Assembly: GCA_964605235.1 (NCBI GenBank)
Contig: CAZSBB010000024.1
Coordinates: 41,975-105,974, forward strand
Source: CAZSBB01 sp964605235
GTDB lineage: Bacteria > Planctomycetota > Phycisphaerae > Phycisphaerales > Phycisphaeraceae
Length of the DNA: 64,000 bases
Direction of reading: 5' to 3'
Below are positions 28,152 to 37,381 of the stretch, in pieces. Made by a program: the position numbers and the translations under genes. Under the pieces are notes generated by a model. That model did no database searches and was not told where the DNA came from. It saw only the letters and a program-made list of their open reading frames with translations. The number at the start of each line of letters is the position of its first letter. The first letter of the stretch is position 1.

Positions 28152-28823
28152 TCACATCACTTCCAGCAGGATGGTGGCGCTGAACCCCGCCAGCGTCAGC
28201 AGCGCCAGCATCAGCGCCCATTGCAGGAACATGCTGGCGTAACGCAGCCACTGGTGGGTGAGGAAGACGGCGATGGCGCCGGGGATCGCCGCCAGGAAGA
28301 AGCACGCCGCCCAGGTCCGCGCCGGATTGGCGAACAACCCGATCTCCGTGGGCGCCGCGGCGCTGGCGCGGATCAGCAGAAACACGCCCACGATCGCCGA
28401 GACGCACATCACCACACAGAAAATCCACCACACCGCTTCGTGCGAACTGACGCTGCGGGCACGCTCATCCGGCGGGGGTTTGAACTCCTGGGCAGCCTTG
28501 AACACCTTGAGGTATTCATGCACGCGGGTGACGACGAACACCTGATAAACCCAGTCGTTGACCTGAATCAGTTCCAGCCGGCCGTTGCTTTCGATGATGG
28601 TGCGATGCAGCGCCAGCAGCTTGCCCATAAACACCGAGGAGATGTTGCCCACGTTGCGGAAGTCCAGGATCAGGTGCGGCTTGGTCTGGCCCTCAACCAG
28701 GCGGGCGAAGTGCTCGAACATCAGGTCCAGATCGCCCCGGGCACTGAGGCTGGCTTCCCGGAAAGTGACCAGCAGCACCCCGTTGCGCTCTTCCAAGTCA
28801 TAAAGGTCCAGCGGCGTGGACAT
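28152..28823 (-). CDS. STAS-domain protein with C-terminal membrane segments
   Basis: A 223-residue protein. Residues about 5-110 form a STAS domain as in anti-sigma-factor antagonists, with the core strand ILDFRNVGNISSVFMGKLLAL; Ser at NISS occupies the place where such proteins are phosphorylated. After a linker the C-terminal half has about three membrane segments (VWWIFCVVMCVSAIVGVFLLI, WAACFFLAAIPGAIAVFL, MFLQWALMLALLTLAGFSATILL). The soluble domain is N-terminal and would face the cytoplasm. ATG 28823 has GGGAG eight bases upstream. Such a membrane-attached STAS protein could control an anti-sigma factor or a transporter; no partner kinase or phosphatase is near. Confidence 0.8.
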   Translation of the reverse strand: MSTPLDLYDLEERNGVLLVTFREASLSARGDLDLMFEHFARLVEGQTKPHLILDFRNVGNISSVFMGKLLALHRTIIESNGRLELIQVNDWVYQVFVVTRVHEYLKVFKAAQEFKPPPDERARSVSSHEAVWWIFCVVMCVSAIVGVFLLIRASAAAPTEIGLFANPARTWAACFFLAAIPGAIAVFLTHQWLRYASMFLQWALMLALLTLAGFSATILLEVM

Positions 28824-28904
28824 GACAGGCGCTCCCAAACTTCCCGGGACAAATATACCCGATGTGCGTGCCGCTCACATCCAAAGCCGGGCGAAGCAGC
28901 AGGG

Positions 28905-31337
28905 TCAGCTGCGCTTTTTCTTGCGCTTGCCCCCCTGCTCGCGGGCTTGTCGACGGGCTTTTTTCGCGGCGCGTTGCGTCTGGGCTTTACGTTCCTTGGC
29001 GGCTTTGCGCTGCTGGCGCTGGCGCTGGGCGTCATTCTCGTTGCCACTCCCGCCGCTTCCCCCGGCTCCCCCGGATCCCCCGGCTCCCCCGCCGAGGGCT
29101 TGCAGGATCACCAGTTCCAGCAGGCGGGCTTCGGCGCTGACCTTGGCGATGCGCACCAGGAAGCGGGCGCCGATGGCGATGCGCCGGCCGGAGCGTTCGG
29201 CGACCAGGGCGCCGTCCTGCCGATTGAAGCGCCAGCGTTCGCCGCGCTGGCCCAGTCCCCCCGCCGAGAGATCGCTCATGCGGATGAAGCCGTCCACCAG
29301 ATAGCGGTCGATCTGCACGAACAAGCCGGTGGGCGTGACGCCGGTGACGGTGCCTTCAAAGTCGTCGCCCAGGTGGTCTTCGAGCAGTTGCAGCACCAGG
29401 AACTGGCGCAGGTCGCGCTCGGCGGCTTCGCTGTTGCGCTCGGTGGTCGAACAGTGCCGACTGATCTCCTGCAGGCGGGTTTCATCCGGCAAACGCGGAT
29501 GCTCGCGCAGGGCGTGGCGGTCGGACTTTTTCGCCGGCCGGTTGCCCAGGCCCTGTTCCAGCACCACATCCAGGGCGCGGTGGACGATCAGGTCCGGGTA
29601 GCGGCGGATGGGGCTGGTGAAGTGCGTGTAATGCTCGCTGGCGAGGGCGAAGTGGCCCAGCAGCAGCGGCGCGTACTCGGCTTTGGCGAGCGTGCGCAAG
29701 ACCGCGAGATGGACCGCCTGCTGCGCCGGTTTGCCGCGCACCGCATCGAGCAGTTGCTGCAATTCCTTGCGCGTCGGCCGGGCGGGAATGTTGTGTCCCG
29801 CCACGCGCGCGAACTGCCGCAGCCCGTCCATGTCGAAGTAGCTCGGGTCGGGATGGATGCGGCGAATCATCGGCACATCCAGCCGATCGAACAGTCGGGC
29901 GACCGCCTCGTTCGCTTCAACCATGAACATTTCGATCAGCTTGTGCGTGAAGGCGTCATCCTCAGGCTGCGCGTCGACGACGTGCCCTGCTTCGTCATAG
30001 ACGAGGTCCACCTCGGGCAGCCCCAGCTCGATCATGCCCGCGTCGAGGCGACGTTTGCGGATGACCTGCGCCAGGTCGTTCATGTCGCTCAGCAGGCCGA
30101 GCAGTTCCTGCGAATACTTGGGGTCCGTCTTGGCGTGTTTGCGGGCGAGCTTCAGGTCGCGGTCGATCAGCGCCTGGGCTTCGATGTAGGTCAGCCGCTT
30201 GGCGGAACGGATGACGGTGTTGGCGTACTTTTCACCGACGACCTTGCCCGCTGCGTCGTAGCGGATGAACGCGCTCTTGGTGAAGCGGTTGACCCCCTCC
30301 TGCAGCGAGCACACGCCGTTGGACAGCAGCTCGGGCAGCATGGGGATGACTTTGCGCGGCAGGTACGTCGAGTTGGCGCGCCGCGCCGCCTCGACATCCA
30401 ACGCCCCGCCGGCCTTGACGAAATGCGACACGTCGGCGATGTGGACGCCCAGCTCCCACGCGGCGTCATCGTTCTCCGCGCGCGGGTCGAGCTTGCGCAG
30501 GCTGATGGCGTCGTCGAAGTCCTTGGCGTCGGGCGGGTCGATGGTGCAGATGAGCTGCCCGGTCAGGTCCAGGCGTTCGGCGGGGACGGCTTGCGGATCA
30601 AAGCTGTTCGACGCGGCGCGGGCTTCCTCCAGCACCTCAGGCGTGAAGCGGCCAGGCAGGCCGAAGGCGCGGATGACCGCCTGCGTTTCGACCTCCGGCA
30701 ACCCCGCTTCGCCGAGCACCTCGGTGATGACGCCCTCGGCGAGGAAATCATCGGTCGGGTACTGGAGCAGTTCGATGACCACCTTGTCGCCTTCGCGGGC
30801 GTTGGAGGCGGACGCATCGCGCACCACGACGGGGTCAGTCAGCGCGTTGCCGTCGGTCTGCACGAACCATTTGCGGTCGTTCTGAAACAGCGTGCCGACG
30901 AAATGCTGCTGGGCGCGTTGGATGATTTCGACGATCTGCCCGGTGTAGGGGCTGCGGCCGTCGCCGGCGCGGCGGTCGTCCTGGCGCACCTTGGCGCGCA
31001 CGCGGTCGCCGGTCATCGCGCCGGCGGTGACATGGGCGGGGACGAACAGGTCGCCGTGGGCGGTGCGTTTGTCAGGATCGGGGCAGACGAAGCCGAAGCC
31101 CCGGCTGGTGCGGCGGAAGGTGCCGACCATTTCCCGGCCGATGGGCGGGAGGGCGATGGCGTCGGCGCTGGAGAAAATCGCCTGGCCGGCGCTGATGAGC
31201 TGCTCGGCGGCGCGTTGGAACTCCTCGAAATCCGCTTCGGAGATATTGAGGGTTTCCGCCAGTTCGCGGATGGAAAGGGGACGGTAGCGCGAATCCGACA
31301 GATGGTCGAGAATTCGCCGGGAAAAACGTTCAGGCAT
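28905..31337 (-). CDS. rnr: Ribonuclease R
   Basis: An 810-residue 3'-to-5' exoribonuclease of the RNB family. The N-terminal helix-turn-helix (SIRELAETLNISEADFEEF) is followed by cold-shock/OB domains (GTFRRTSRGFGFV), the catalytic RNB domain with Asp267, Asp270, Asp273, Asp275 and Asp276 in DPPDAKDFDDAISL, and an S1 RNA-binding domain near 660-735 (GTVTGVTPTGLFVQID). It ends in a Gly/Ser linker and a highly basic tail (RQAREQGGKRKKKRS) that helps bind structured RNA. Length and order fit RNase R rather than RNase II. It is divergent from ispH with 184 bp between. Confidence 0.95.
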   Translation of the reverse strand: MPERFSRRILDHLSDSRYRPLSIRELAETLNISEADFEEFQRAAEQLISAGQAIFSSADAIALPPIGREMVGTFRRTSRGFGFVCPDPDKRTAHGDLFVPAHVTAGAMTGDRVRAKVRQDDRRAGDGRSPYTGQIVEIIQRAQQHFVGTLFQNDRKWFVQTDGNALTDPVVVRDASASNAREGDKVVIELLQYPTDDFLAEGVITEVLGEAGLPEVETQAVIRAFGLPGRFTPEVLEEARAASNSFDPQAVPAERLDLTGQLICTIDPPDAKDFDDAISLRKLDPRAENDDAAWELGVHIADVSHFVKAGGALDVEAARRANSTYLPRKVIPMLPELLSNGVCSLQEGVNRFTKSAFIRYDAAGKVVGEKYANTVIRSAKRLTYIEAQALIDRDLKLARKHAKTDPKYSQELLGLLSDMNDLAQVIRKRRLDAGMIELGLPEVDLVYDEAGHVVDAQPEDDAFTHKLIEMFMVEANEAVARLFDRLDVPMIRRIHPDPSYFDMDGLRQFARVAGHNIPARPTRKELQQLLDAVRGKPAQQAVHLAVLRTLAKAEYAPLLLGHFALASEHYTHFTSPIRRYPDLIVHRALDVVLEQGLGNRPAKKSDRHALREHPRLPDETRLQEISRHCSTTERNSEAAERDLRQFLVLQLLEDHLGDDFEGTVTGVTPTGLFVQIDRYLVDGFIRMSDLSAGGLGQRGERWRFNRQDGALVAERSGRRIAIGARFLVRIAKVSAEARLLELVILQALGGGAGGSGGAGGSGGSGNENDAQRQRQQRKAAKERKAQTQRAAKKARRQAREQGGKRKKKRS

Positions 31338-31521
31338 TGCAGGTCCAAGGCCGCCCAGTCAGCGGCGGCGGGAAACAAATCACAGGGAAAGCAGTCGGAC
31401 AACCCGGAGCGATCCGCCGGTATTGTAGCACGCTTGGGGAGACAAGTCTGCCAAGCCCCCGCCGGGAAGCTATGATGGAGGGTTCGGCGTCCAACCCACG
31501 CCCCCCGAGGAGACCCGCCCC

Positions 31522-32475
31522 ATGCGTATCCTGCTGGCCAATCCGCGCGGCTTCTGCGCCGGCGTCAACATGGCGATCCAGTGCGTCGAAGAAGCGCTCA
31601 AGATCGTCGGCCGCCCGCTCTATGTCTATCACGAGATCGTGCACAACCGCCACGTGGTCGACCGCTTCCGCCAGCAGGGCGTCATCTTCGTCGACAGCAT
31701 CGATGAAGTGCCCGCCCACCAGATGGTCATTTTCAGCGCCCACGGCGTGTCCCCGGCGGTGCGCAATGCCGCCAAGGCGCGCGGCTGCACCATGATCGAC
31801 GCCACCTGTCCGCTGGTGACCAAGGTCCACATGGAAGCCATCCGCTACGCGCGCCAGGGCTACAAGATCCTGCTCATCGGCCACGCCGGGCATGATGAAG
31901 TCGTCGGCACCGTCGGCGAAGCGCCTGACGCCATCACCATCGTCGAAAGCCCCGAGGACGTCGCCCGCCTCACCTTCACCGCGGCGGACAAGATCGCCTA
32001 CATCACCCAGACCACCCTCAGCCGCGATGACGCCGAGATCATCATCAAAGCCATCATCGAGCATTTCCCCCACGCCAAGGTGCCCCCCTCCGAGGACATC
32101 TGCTACGCCACCACCAATCGGCAGGGCGCCGTGCGCGAGCTGGCGGCCGAGGCGGACCTGGTGCTGGTGGTCGGCTCCAAGAACAGTTCCAACTCCCTGC
32201 GGCTGACGGAAATCGCCGAGCATGACGGCGCTCCCGCCCGCCTGGTCGACGACAAGAGCGAGATGGACCATTCCTGGTTTGAGGGCGTCAACACGGTGCT
32301 GCTCACCGCCGGCGCTTCGGCGCCGGAATACCTGGTGCAGGAAATCCTCCAGGAACTGATCGACCGTTACGGCGGCGAAGTGGAAGAACGTCACCACGTC
32401 CGCGAAGACATGCACTTCAATCTGCCCATCGGCTTGCGCGTACTGCGCGACGGCGGACAGATGCAACGGGCGTGA
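31522..32475 (+). CDS. ispH: 4-hydroxy-3-methylbut-2-enyl diphosphate reductase
   Basis: A 317-residue Fe-S enzyme that performs the last step of the MEP pathway, making IPP and DMAPP, the substrates for the prenyl synthase elsewhere in this window. Cluster ligands are Cys12 (PRGFCAGV), Cys96 (DATCPLVTK) and Cys194 (EDICYATTNRQ). Substrate-binding residues His41 (HEIVHN), His74 (FSAHGVS), His124 and Glu126 (GHAGHDEV) are present, as is the SNSLRL segment. A GAGGAG ribosome-binding site precedes ATG 31522. Length fits the family. Confidence 0.97.
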   Translation: MRILLANPRGFCAGVNMAIQCVEEALKIVGRPLYVYHEIVHNRHVVDRFRQQGVIFVDSIDEVPAHQMVIFSAHGVSPAVRNAAKARGCTMIDATCPLVTKVHMEAIRYARQGYKILLIGHAGHDEVVGTVGEAPDAITIVESPEDVARLTFTAADKIAYITQTTLSRDDAEIIIKAIIEHFPHAKVPPSEDICYATTNRQGAVRELAAEADLVLVVGSKNSSNSLRLTEIAEHDGAPARLVDDKSEMDHSWFEGVNTVLLTAGASAPEYLVQEILQELIDRYGGEVEERHHVREDMHFNLPIGLRVLRDGGQMQRA

Positions 32476-32499
32476 ATCGCCCCGCGCTCCGCTCCCATA

Positions 32500-32615
32500 A
32501 ACGGGCCGGAAGCGTGAGCGACGGGCAGAGCGTACGGCGGTCGCAACACCATCGGATTACCTCTGACGCCAGGGTGGGCGTTCGCCCTTCCCGGCGCTGA
32601 CGCTTCCGGCTCGTT
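32500..32615. repeat. 116-bp inverted-repeat element, family 2 copy C
   Basis: Left arm aacgggccggaagcgtgagc at 32500 and right arm ...gctgacgcttccggctcgtt ending 32615, imperfectly paired. It has one changed base in the left arm (gagcc to gggcc) and a few in the right arm, so it is a diverged copy of the elements at 15231 and 24354. It lies between ispH and bioD, both on the plus strand. Confidence 0.85.
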
Positions 32616-32630
32616 AACCGATCCAATGCC

Positions 32631-33431
32631 ATGAATGCTCGCACCGCCCTGCGCCAGTTGCCGCGCCTGACCAAGCCGGGGTTGTTCATCACCGCCACTG
32701 ACACCGGCGTGGGCAAGACCGTCATCACCTGCGCCATCGCCCACGCCCTGCGCCAGCAAGGCTGTCGCCAAGTCGGCGTATGCAAGCCCTTCGCCAGCGG
32801 CTGCGTCCGGCTGCGCGAAGGTCTGGTCAGTTCCGACGCCGAAGCCCTGGCGCATTTTGCCGACAGCCAGCACCCGCTGGAAATCGTCAACCCCATCCGC
32901 CTGCTGCCGCCCCTGGCGCCCGGCCCCGCTGCGGCGCAAAGCCATGTCGCCATCGACTGGCAAATGCTCAGCCACGCGCTGCATCTGCTCGACAGCAGCA
33001 GCGACGCCCTGCTGATTGAAGGCGTCGGCGGGTTGCTTGTGCCGCTGTGTCCCGAGGATTCGAGCCTCACCGTGCTGGACCTGATCCTCGCTCTGGGCTT
33101 GCCGGTGCTGATCGTCACGCGCCCCGCGCTGGGCACGCTCAACCACACCGCTCTGACCGCCCGGGTGCTGCAACAGGCGGGCGCCGCCGTCGCCGGGCTG
33201 GTGGTCAATGGTTACGAAGCCGACCCGGCGGGCCACGGCCACCGCGAGGACCCGTCCATGGCGTCCAACCCGCAATGGATGACGAAAATGACCGGGCTGC
33301 CGGTGCTGGCGCTGGCGCCGCGTTGCCCGGAAGCGGAGGTGAAACCCGAGCAGGGCCGACTCGCCCCCGCCCTGCTCGACGCCATCGCGGCGGTCTACTG
33401 GCGCGAAGTGCTGGCGTCCCCGGCCGACTGA
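32631..33431 (+). CDS. bioD: Dethiobiotin synthetase
   Basis: A 266-residue ATP-dependent carboxylase that forms the ureido ring of dethiobiotin. A P-loop TATDTGVGKT lies at 21-30, followed by CKPFASG near 50 and the substrate loop LIEGVGGLLVPL near 125, all typical of BioD. VIVTRPALGTLNHTALT near 160 is the family's T/S-x-LGTINH segment. ATG 32631 is immediate to the conserved region. It is downstream of ispH with a repeat between. Its 3' end overlaps by 37 bp the end of the convergent AsmA-like gene. The partner bioB is 20 kb away. Confidence 0.93.
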   Translation: MNARTALRQLPRLTKPGLFITATDTGVGKTVITCAIAHALRQQGCRQVGVCKPFASGCVRLREGLVSSDAEALAHFADSQHPLEIVNPIRLLPPLAPGPAAAQSHVAIDWQMLSHALHLLDSSSDALLIEGVGGLLVPLCPEDSSLTVLDLILALGLPVLIVTRPALGTLNHTALTARVLQQAGAAVAGLVVNGYEADPAGHGHREDPSMASNPQWMTKMTGLPVLALAPRCPEAEVKPEQGRLAPALLDAIAAVYWREVLASPAD

Positions 33432-36400
33432 GGCGCCGTCGCGCCCGCGCTGTCGCCGACGGCGCCATTGCCGTTGAGCCCCGGTTGCTCACGGTCGCCG
33501 CGAAACACCCGGCGAATCGACCGGCGGACGCCATCGAGCGGCGTCAGCTTCGAGCGCGGCTGATCCAGCGTCCCGGTGACGTGAATCGTCAGCACTTCAT
33601 CCTTGACCACCTGAATCAACTCGCCCACCGGACCCAGGCGCGGGCTCGAGCGATTGCGCGTCACCAGATCCAAATCCAGCTCGCGCGTGCTGTAGCGCAT
33701 CGCTCCGTTGCCTTCCACATCCAGCGTCGGCGAACTGATGCGCACCAGCTCCAGCGGCACCAGATCGCCATCGAGCAGGAAATGCACGTCGGCGGCATCG
33801 AACGACCGCGACAGCGGCGCCGACAGATTGAGCAGTTGCAACACCGTCAGCGTCAACGGCAATTCATACATGCGGGCTTTGCGAATGGTGATTTCGCCGC
33901 GCCCCCGCCGGGTGGAGATGTCATCGGGCAAACCCGCCACGCGCAGGTTCGCCGACAGCACCGCCTGATCGTCGGACTTCGGCTCGGCGCGGGGACTGAC
34001 GATGCCCTGCATCGCCGCATCCAGCAAGGTCAGTTCCACCTCGAAACGTCCGCCGTCGGCGAGATCGACCTGCCCGCTGCCCAGCAGTTTCCCGCCGTAC
34101 GCCTGGCCGGTCAGGTCGGTGATGTGCAGCAGCGCCGGCGTCTGCGGATCGCTGGTGAAGCGAGCCGTCACCGGCGCCAGCAGGCGATCCACCGCCCGCA
34201 ACCGCTCGGCTTGCAGCGTCAGATTCAACGTCGGCCAAGGCGCGCCGGACGCGCGGCGAACATCCATCTCCAGGCGACCATCCAGCTCGGTGATCGGCGC
34301 CCCCAGCGTGGCGCGCGCCTGTTGCAGCAGCACCGGGCCCCGCAGTTCCAGTTCATCCAGTTGCCCGTCCTTGAGCTGCGCTTTGAGGTGCGCGTCCTGC
34401 ACCTGATACGCGCCCTGCATCTCCAGAGCGCTGATGGCTTTGGTGACCGCGCTGGGCAGCGACGCGCAGGTGGTGGTGCAGATTTCCTGATTTTGCGCGG
34501 AGAAAACCACATCCAGCAGCGGGTTGGCGCTGCGAACGTCGAGCGTGCCTTGGACCTGCAATTTGCCCGTGCCGTAGCTGGCGGTCAAGCCGCTGGTGCT
34601 CAGCACCTGATCCACAAAGCTCAGGGAGCCCGCCATCTCCGTCAGGGCGATGCGCTGGCCGCGCATGTCGAAGCTCAACTCGCGCGGCGAAACCGTCAGG
34701 CGATGTTCGCCGGCCTGATCCACCTTCCGGGTGAAGGACCACTGCGCGTCGCAATATCCTGCCGCCCGATGACCTTCCAGCAGCCGCAGCAGCGCGGGGC
34801 GCCCGGCGTGCTCCGCCGAGAGCAGGTCCGCCACCGGGTCTTCCAGCCGGAGGTTATGCAAAGTGAAGGTCAGGTCCGCCTCATCCTGCGGAGAGCGCAA
34901 GCCGAACTTGCCCGCAAAGGTGACGCGGGTGTCGTTGTGTTTCGCGGTGAAGTCATTGATGCGCACATCGCCGGGCCGGAGCGTCAACTGACCTTGCACA
35001 TGCTGCAAGTCGTAGCGTCCGCCAAACGGCCGGGCGGTGGCGTCGGGCACGCGGGCGTCCACCAGAAAATCGAGGTTGGCGTTTTCGTCGGCGAAAATCA
35101 GGCCGCCGGCGTCCACTTCACCCGTGAGATTCAGCTCGCGCACGATCTTCCCGGCAGTGCTGGGCAAGGCGGCATACAACACGTCGTCAATCGGAAAATT
35201 GATGGCGACGAACTTGATCTGCGGCAGCGCCCGCATGCGCCCTTCGATCTCCTGCCGGGTGTACCCGCCGGTCAGCGTGCCGGTGCCTCCGGTCAAGCCG
35301 GTGAGCGTCGCCTGCTCGATCGTCGCGCCCTCGGGCCCGGCGATGAACTTCCCGCCCGTCAACCGCAAGGGGTAAGGCCACTGCCGCAGCAGCAGATTCA
35401 CATTCGTCAGCTCGTATTCCACCGTCGTGACATACGGCCGCTTGTCGCCCGGCTCACGCTGCGTGTGCGCCCGCACATTCACCGTGCCCCCCAGCTCATA
35501 CACCGGCCGGCGCAGCAACCGGCGCACCTGAGCCAAACGCTGCCCCGGCTCGCTGTCCGACGCGGGGCTGGTCTGCTCCAGCGCGGAGAGCTCGGTCAAT
35601 AGCTGCTTCTGCTGGGTGGGGGTGAGCAGCGCGCCGGTTTGCAGATCCGTCAGCCGGGCGTACGCCTCACGGTTGAACAGGTCATCGAACGAACGCTGCT
35701 GCCCCGGCTTGATCGCTTCATACAAAGCCTGATCCAAAGGCACGCCCACGCCGGTGACATACATGTCAACCTGAGCGCCCGGCCCGGGCGGCGCGATTCG
35801 GCCGCGCACGCTGATCTTGGCGCCGGTCGGGCCTTGGCCATGGAAGCTTTCGAGGCGGATTTCCTCGTCGTTGAAGCGCAGCTCGCCTTTGACCTGATCC
35901 AGCGGATACGGGAATTGCCAGTAGCGCAGCTTGGCGTCGCGCAGCTCCAGGCGGCCGTCGTAGCTGAAACGCCCGCCGGCGGTCTGGCGCGTGACCAGCA
36001 CATCCGCCTGGAACTGACCTGCGGGAGAAAATCGGCCGAACTGCTCCTGCACCGCCGGGGGGAACCACGGCACGTAGCGCGGCTGATCGGGAATCGCACC
36101 GACAATCCGCGCGCTCAGCCGCAGCGGCGCCGCGGCGTCGTAACCATCGACCTGCCCGTTGATGGTGTAGGTCAAGCCTTCGATCTGCCCGGTGAGCTGG
36201 TTAAACCGCACGCTGCGCTGGTCGAAGGTGATGCGCCCGCTGCGCACACTCATGCGCGCGGAGGATTCGGTGTAGGGCAAAGTCAGCGCGATGTCGCGCA
36301 GTTCCAGATGGGCGTAAAATTTCGCCCCCTCGGCGGCGCTCGGTTGATACCCCAGCCGGACCATCGGCACTGAGCCGGTCGGATCGAGTTGATCCCACCA

Positions 36401-37159
36401 GCGCCGCAGCTCCGGCGGGAGCAAGTGACGTTGGGGATCGTCAAACGTCAACCCCGACAGCTCGGCATTGACCGACAGTGTCTTGAGGTTCAAATCCCCG
36501 GTGAGCGCCGGCCCCGCCGAGCCATCGGGCAGCGCCTGCCGCAGCGCGAAGTAGTACTCGCCGTTCTGCCGGGCGTCGGCGCTGAGGTTGCCCGACACCG
36601 CCATCTGGCCGTTGACCTGGAATTGCCCATCGCGCCACTGGCCAAACAGGATGCGCCCGCGCCGGATGTAAATTTCGGGCAGGCGGTCGGGCATCTCCAG
36701 CGCTCCCGCCGAGCCGGTGCTGCTGCGGGCTTCGGTGAGCTTCTGGTAGTTGTAGCCGGCGCCTTCGCGCTCGGTGACATGCAGCGTCGGATTGATGAAG
36801 GTCAGTGTGCGCGGCATGAAGCTGCCGCCCAGCAGCGCCAGCAGGCTGTGCCGGACGACCACCTGGTCGGCATCGAACAACTGGGCCGGGCCTTCGGGCA
36901 GGTCCGCCACGCGCAGTGTGACATTCTGCAGCACAATGCTGCCGTCCCAGCGAATGCGGGCGCGGCGGATGCGGGCTTCGGCGCCGGTCATCGCGGTGAG
37001 CAGTTCACTCGCCAGTCGGGTCAGGCGGTGCGGGCGGGTCAGGTGCGCGCCCAGGCCGACCAGCGTCAACCCCAACGCCAGCACCAACAACCCCAACCCG
37101 CGCACGGGGCGACGCCGGGGCATTTTGCCGACAAGATGCGAGCTTCGAGGCAACAGCAA
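33395..37159 (-). CDS. AsmA-like/YhdP-type giant membrane-anchored protein
   Basis: A 1254-residue protein with one N-terminal membrane helix (GLGLLVLALGLTLVGLGAHL near residues 20-40) and a long beta-rich exported part. The pattern of repeated beta strands such as LYGGKLLGSGQVDLADGGRFEVELTL, TLDVRSANPLLDVVF and GTLTGGYTRQEIEGR is that of AsmA/TamB/YhdP-type proteins, which form long hydrophobic grooves that carry lipids between inner and outer membranes. The C-terminal segment SFDAADVHFLLDGDLVPLELVRISSPTLDVEGNGAMRYSTRELDLDL corresponds to the AsmA-like C-terminal domain. It fits a diderm envelope. Ends in a Gly/Ala-rich tail overlapping bioD. It diverges from ribD. Confidence 0.75.
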   Translation of the reverse strand: MLLPRSSHLVGKMPRRRPVRGLGLLVLALGLTLVGLGAHLTRPHRLTRLASELLTAMTGAEARIRRARIRWDGSIVLQNVTLRVADLPEGPAQLFDADQVVVRHSLLALLGGSFMPRTLTFINPTLHVTEREGAGYNYQKLTEARSSTGSAGALEMPDRLPEIYIRRGRILFGQWRDGQFQVNGQMAVSGNLSADARQNGEYYFALRQALPDGSAGPALTGDLNLKTLSVNAELSGLTFDDPQRHLLPPELRRWWDQLDPTGSVPMVRLGYQPSAAEGAKFYAHLELRDIALTLPYTESSARMSVRSGRITFDQRSVRFNQLTGQIEGLTYTINGQVDGYDAAAPLRLSARIVGAIPDQPRYVPWFPPAVQEQFGRFSPAGQFQADVLVTRQTAGGRFSYDGRLELRDAKLRYWQFPYPLDQVKGELRFNDEEIRLESFHGQGPTGAKISVRGRIAPPGPGAQVDMYVTGVGVPLDQALYEAIKPGQQRSFDDLFNREAYARLTDLQTGALLTPTQQKQLLTELSALEQTSPASDSEPGQRLAQVRRLLRRPVYELGGTVNVRAHTQREPGDKRPYVTTVEYELTNVNLLLRQWPYPLRLTGGKFIAGPEGATIEQATLTGLTGGTGTLTGGYTRQEIEGRMRALPQIKFVAINFPIDDVLYAALPSTAGKIVRELNLTGEVDAGGLIFADENANLDFLVDARVPDATARPFGGRYDLQHVQGQLTLRPGDVRINDFTAKHNDTRVTFAGKFGLRSPQDEADLTFTLHNLRLEDPVADLLSAEHAGRPALLRLLEGHRAAGYCDAQWSFTRKVDQAGEHRLTVSPRELSFDMRGQRIALTEMAGSLSFVDQVLSTSGLTASYGTGKLQVQGTLDVRSANPLLDVVFSAQNQEICTTTCASLPSAVTKAISALEMQGAYQVQDAHLKAQLKDGQLDELELRGPVLLQQARATLGAPITELDGRLEMDVRRASGAPWPTLNLTLQAERLRAVDRLLAPVTARFTSDPQTPALLHITDLTGQAYGGKLLGSGQVDLADGGRFEVELTLLDAAMQGIVSPRAEPKSDDQAVLSANLRVAGLPDDISTRRGRGEITIRKARMYELPLTLTVLQLLNLSAPLSRSFDAADVHFLLDGDLVPLELVRISSPTLDVEGNGAMRYSTRELDLDLVTRNRSSPRLGPVGELIQVVKDEVLTIHVTGTLDQPRSKLTPLDGVRRSIRRVFRGDREQPGLNGNGAVGDSAGATAPQSAGDASTSRQ

Positions 37160-37381
37160 TCCTCAGTCTCGGAGGGTTGGGGTAGCGTCATGCCGCCGCA
37201 GCCGAACCCACCGGGCTACGGGAAGGAACTTCGGGCAGACAACCCATTGTACGCCCAAGCCGCGGTGAAAGTCGCTTTTTGCAGTCACGGCGCGAAGGCG
37301 GCGTCCGGGCGCCAGGTGCAGGCCGGCGGGGAATCCCGAGGCGGCATTGCCACCCGAACGGCGCGGCTTATGATGCCCACC

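Noticed and set aside
27990..31475. 1161-codon open frame on the plus strand over rnr
   Set aside because: Runs antisense to the well-supported RNase R gene and over the STAS gene; no family resemblance.
33047..35602. 851-codon frame opposite the AsmA-like gene
   Set aside because: Gln/Arg/His-rich translation typical of an antisense shadow; overlaps bioD in another frame.
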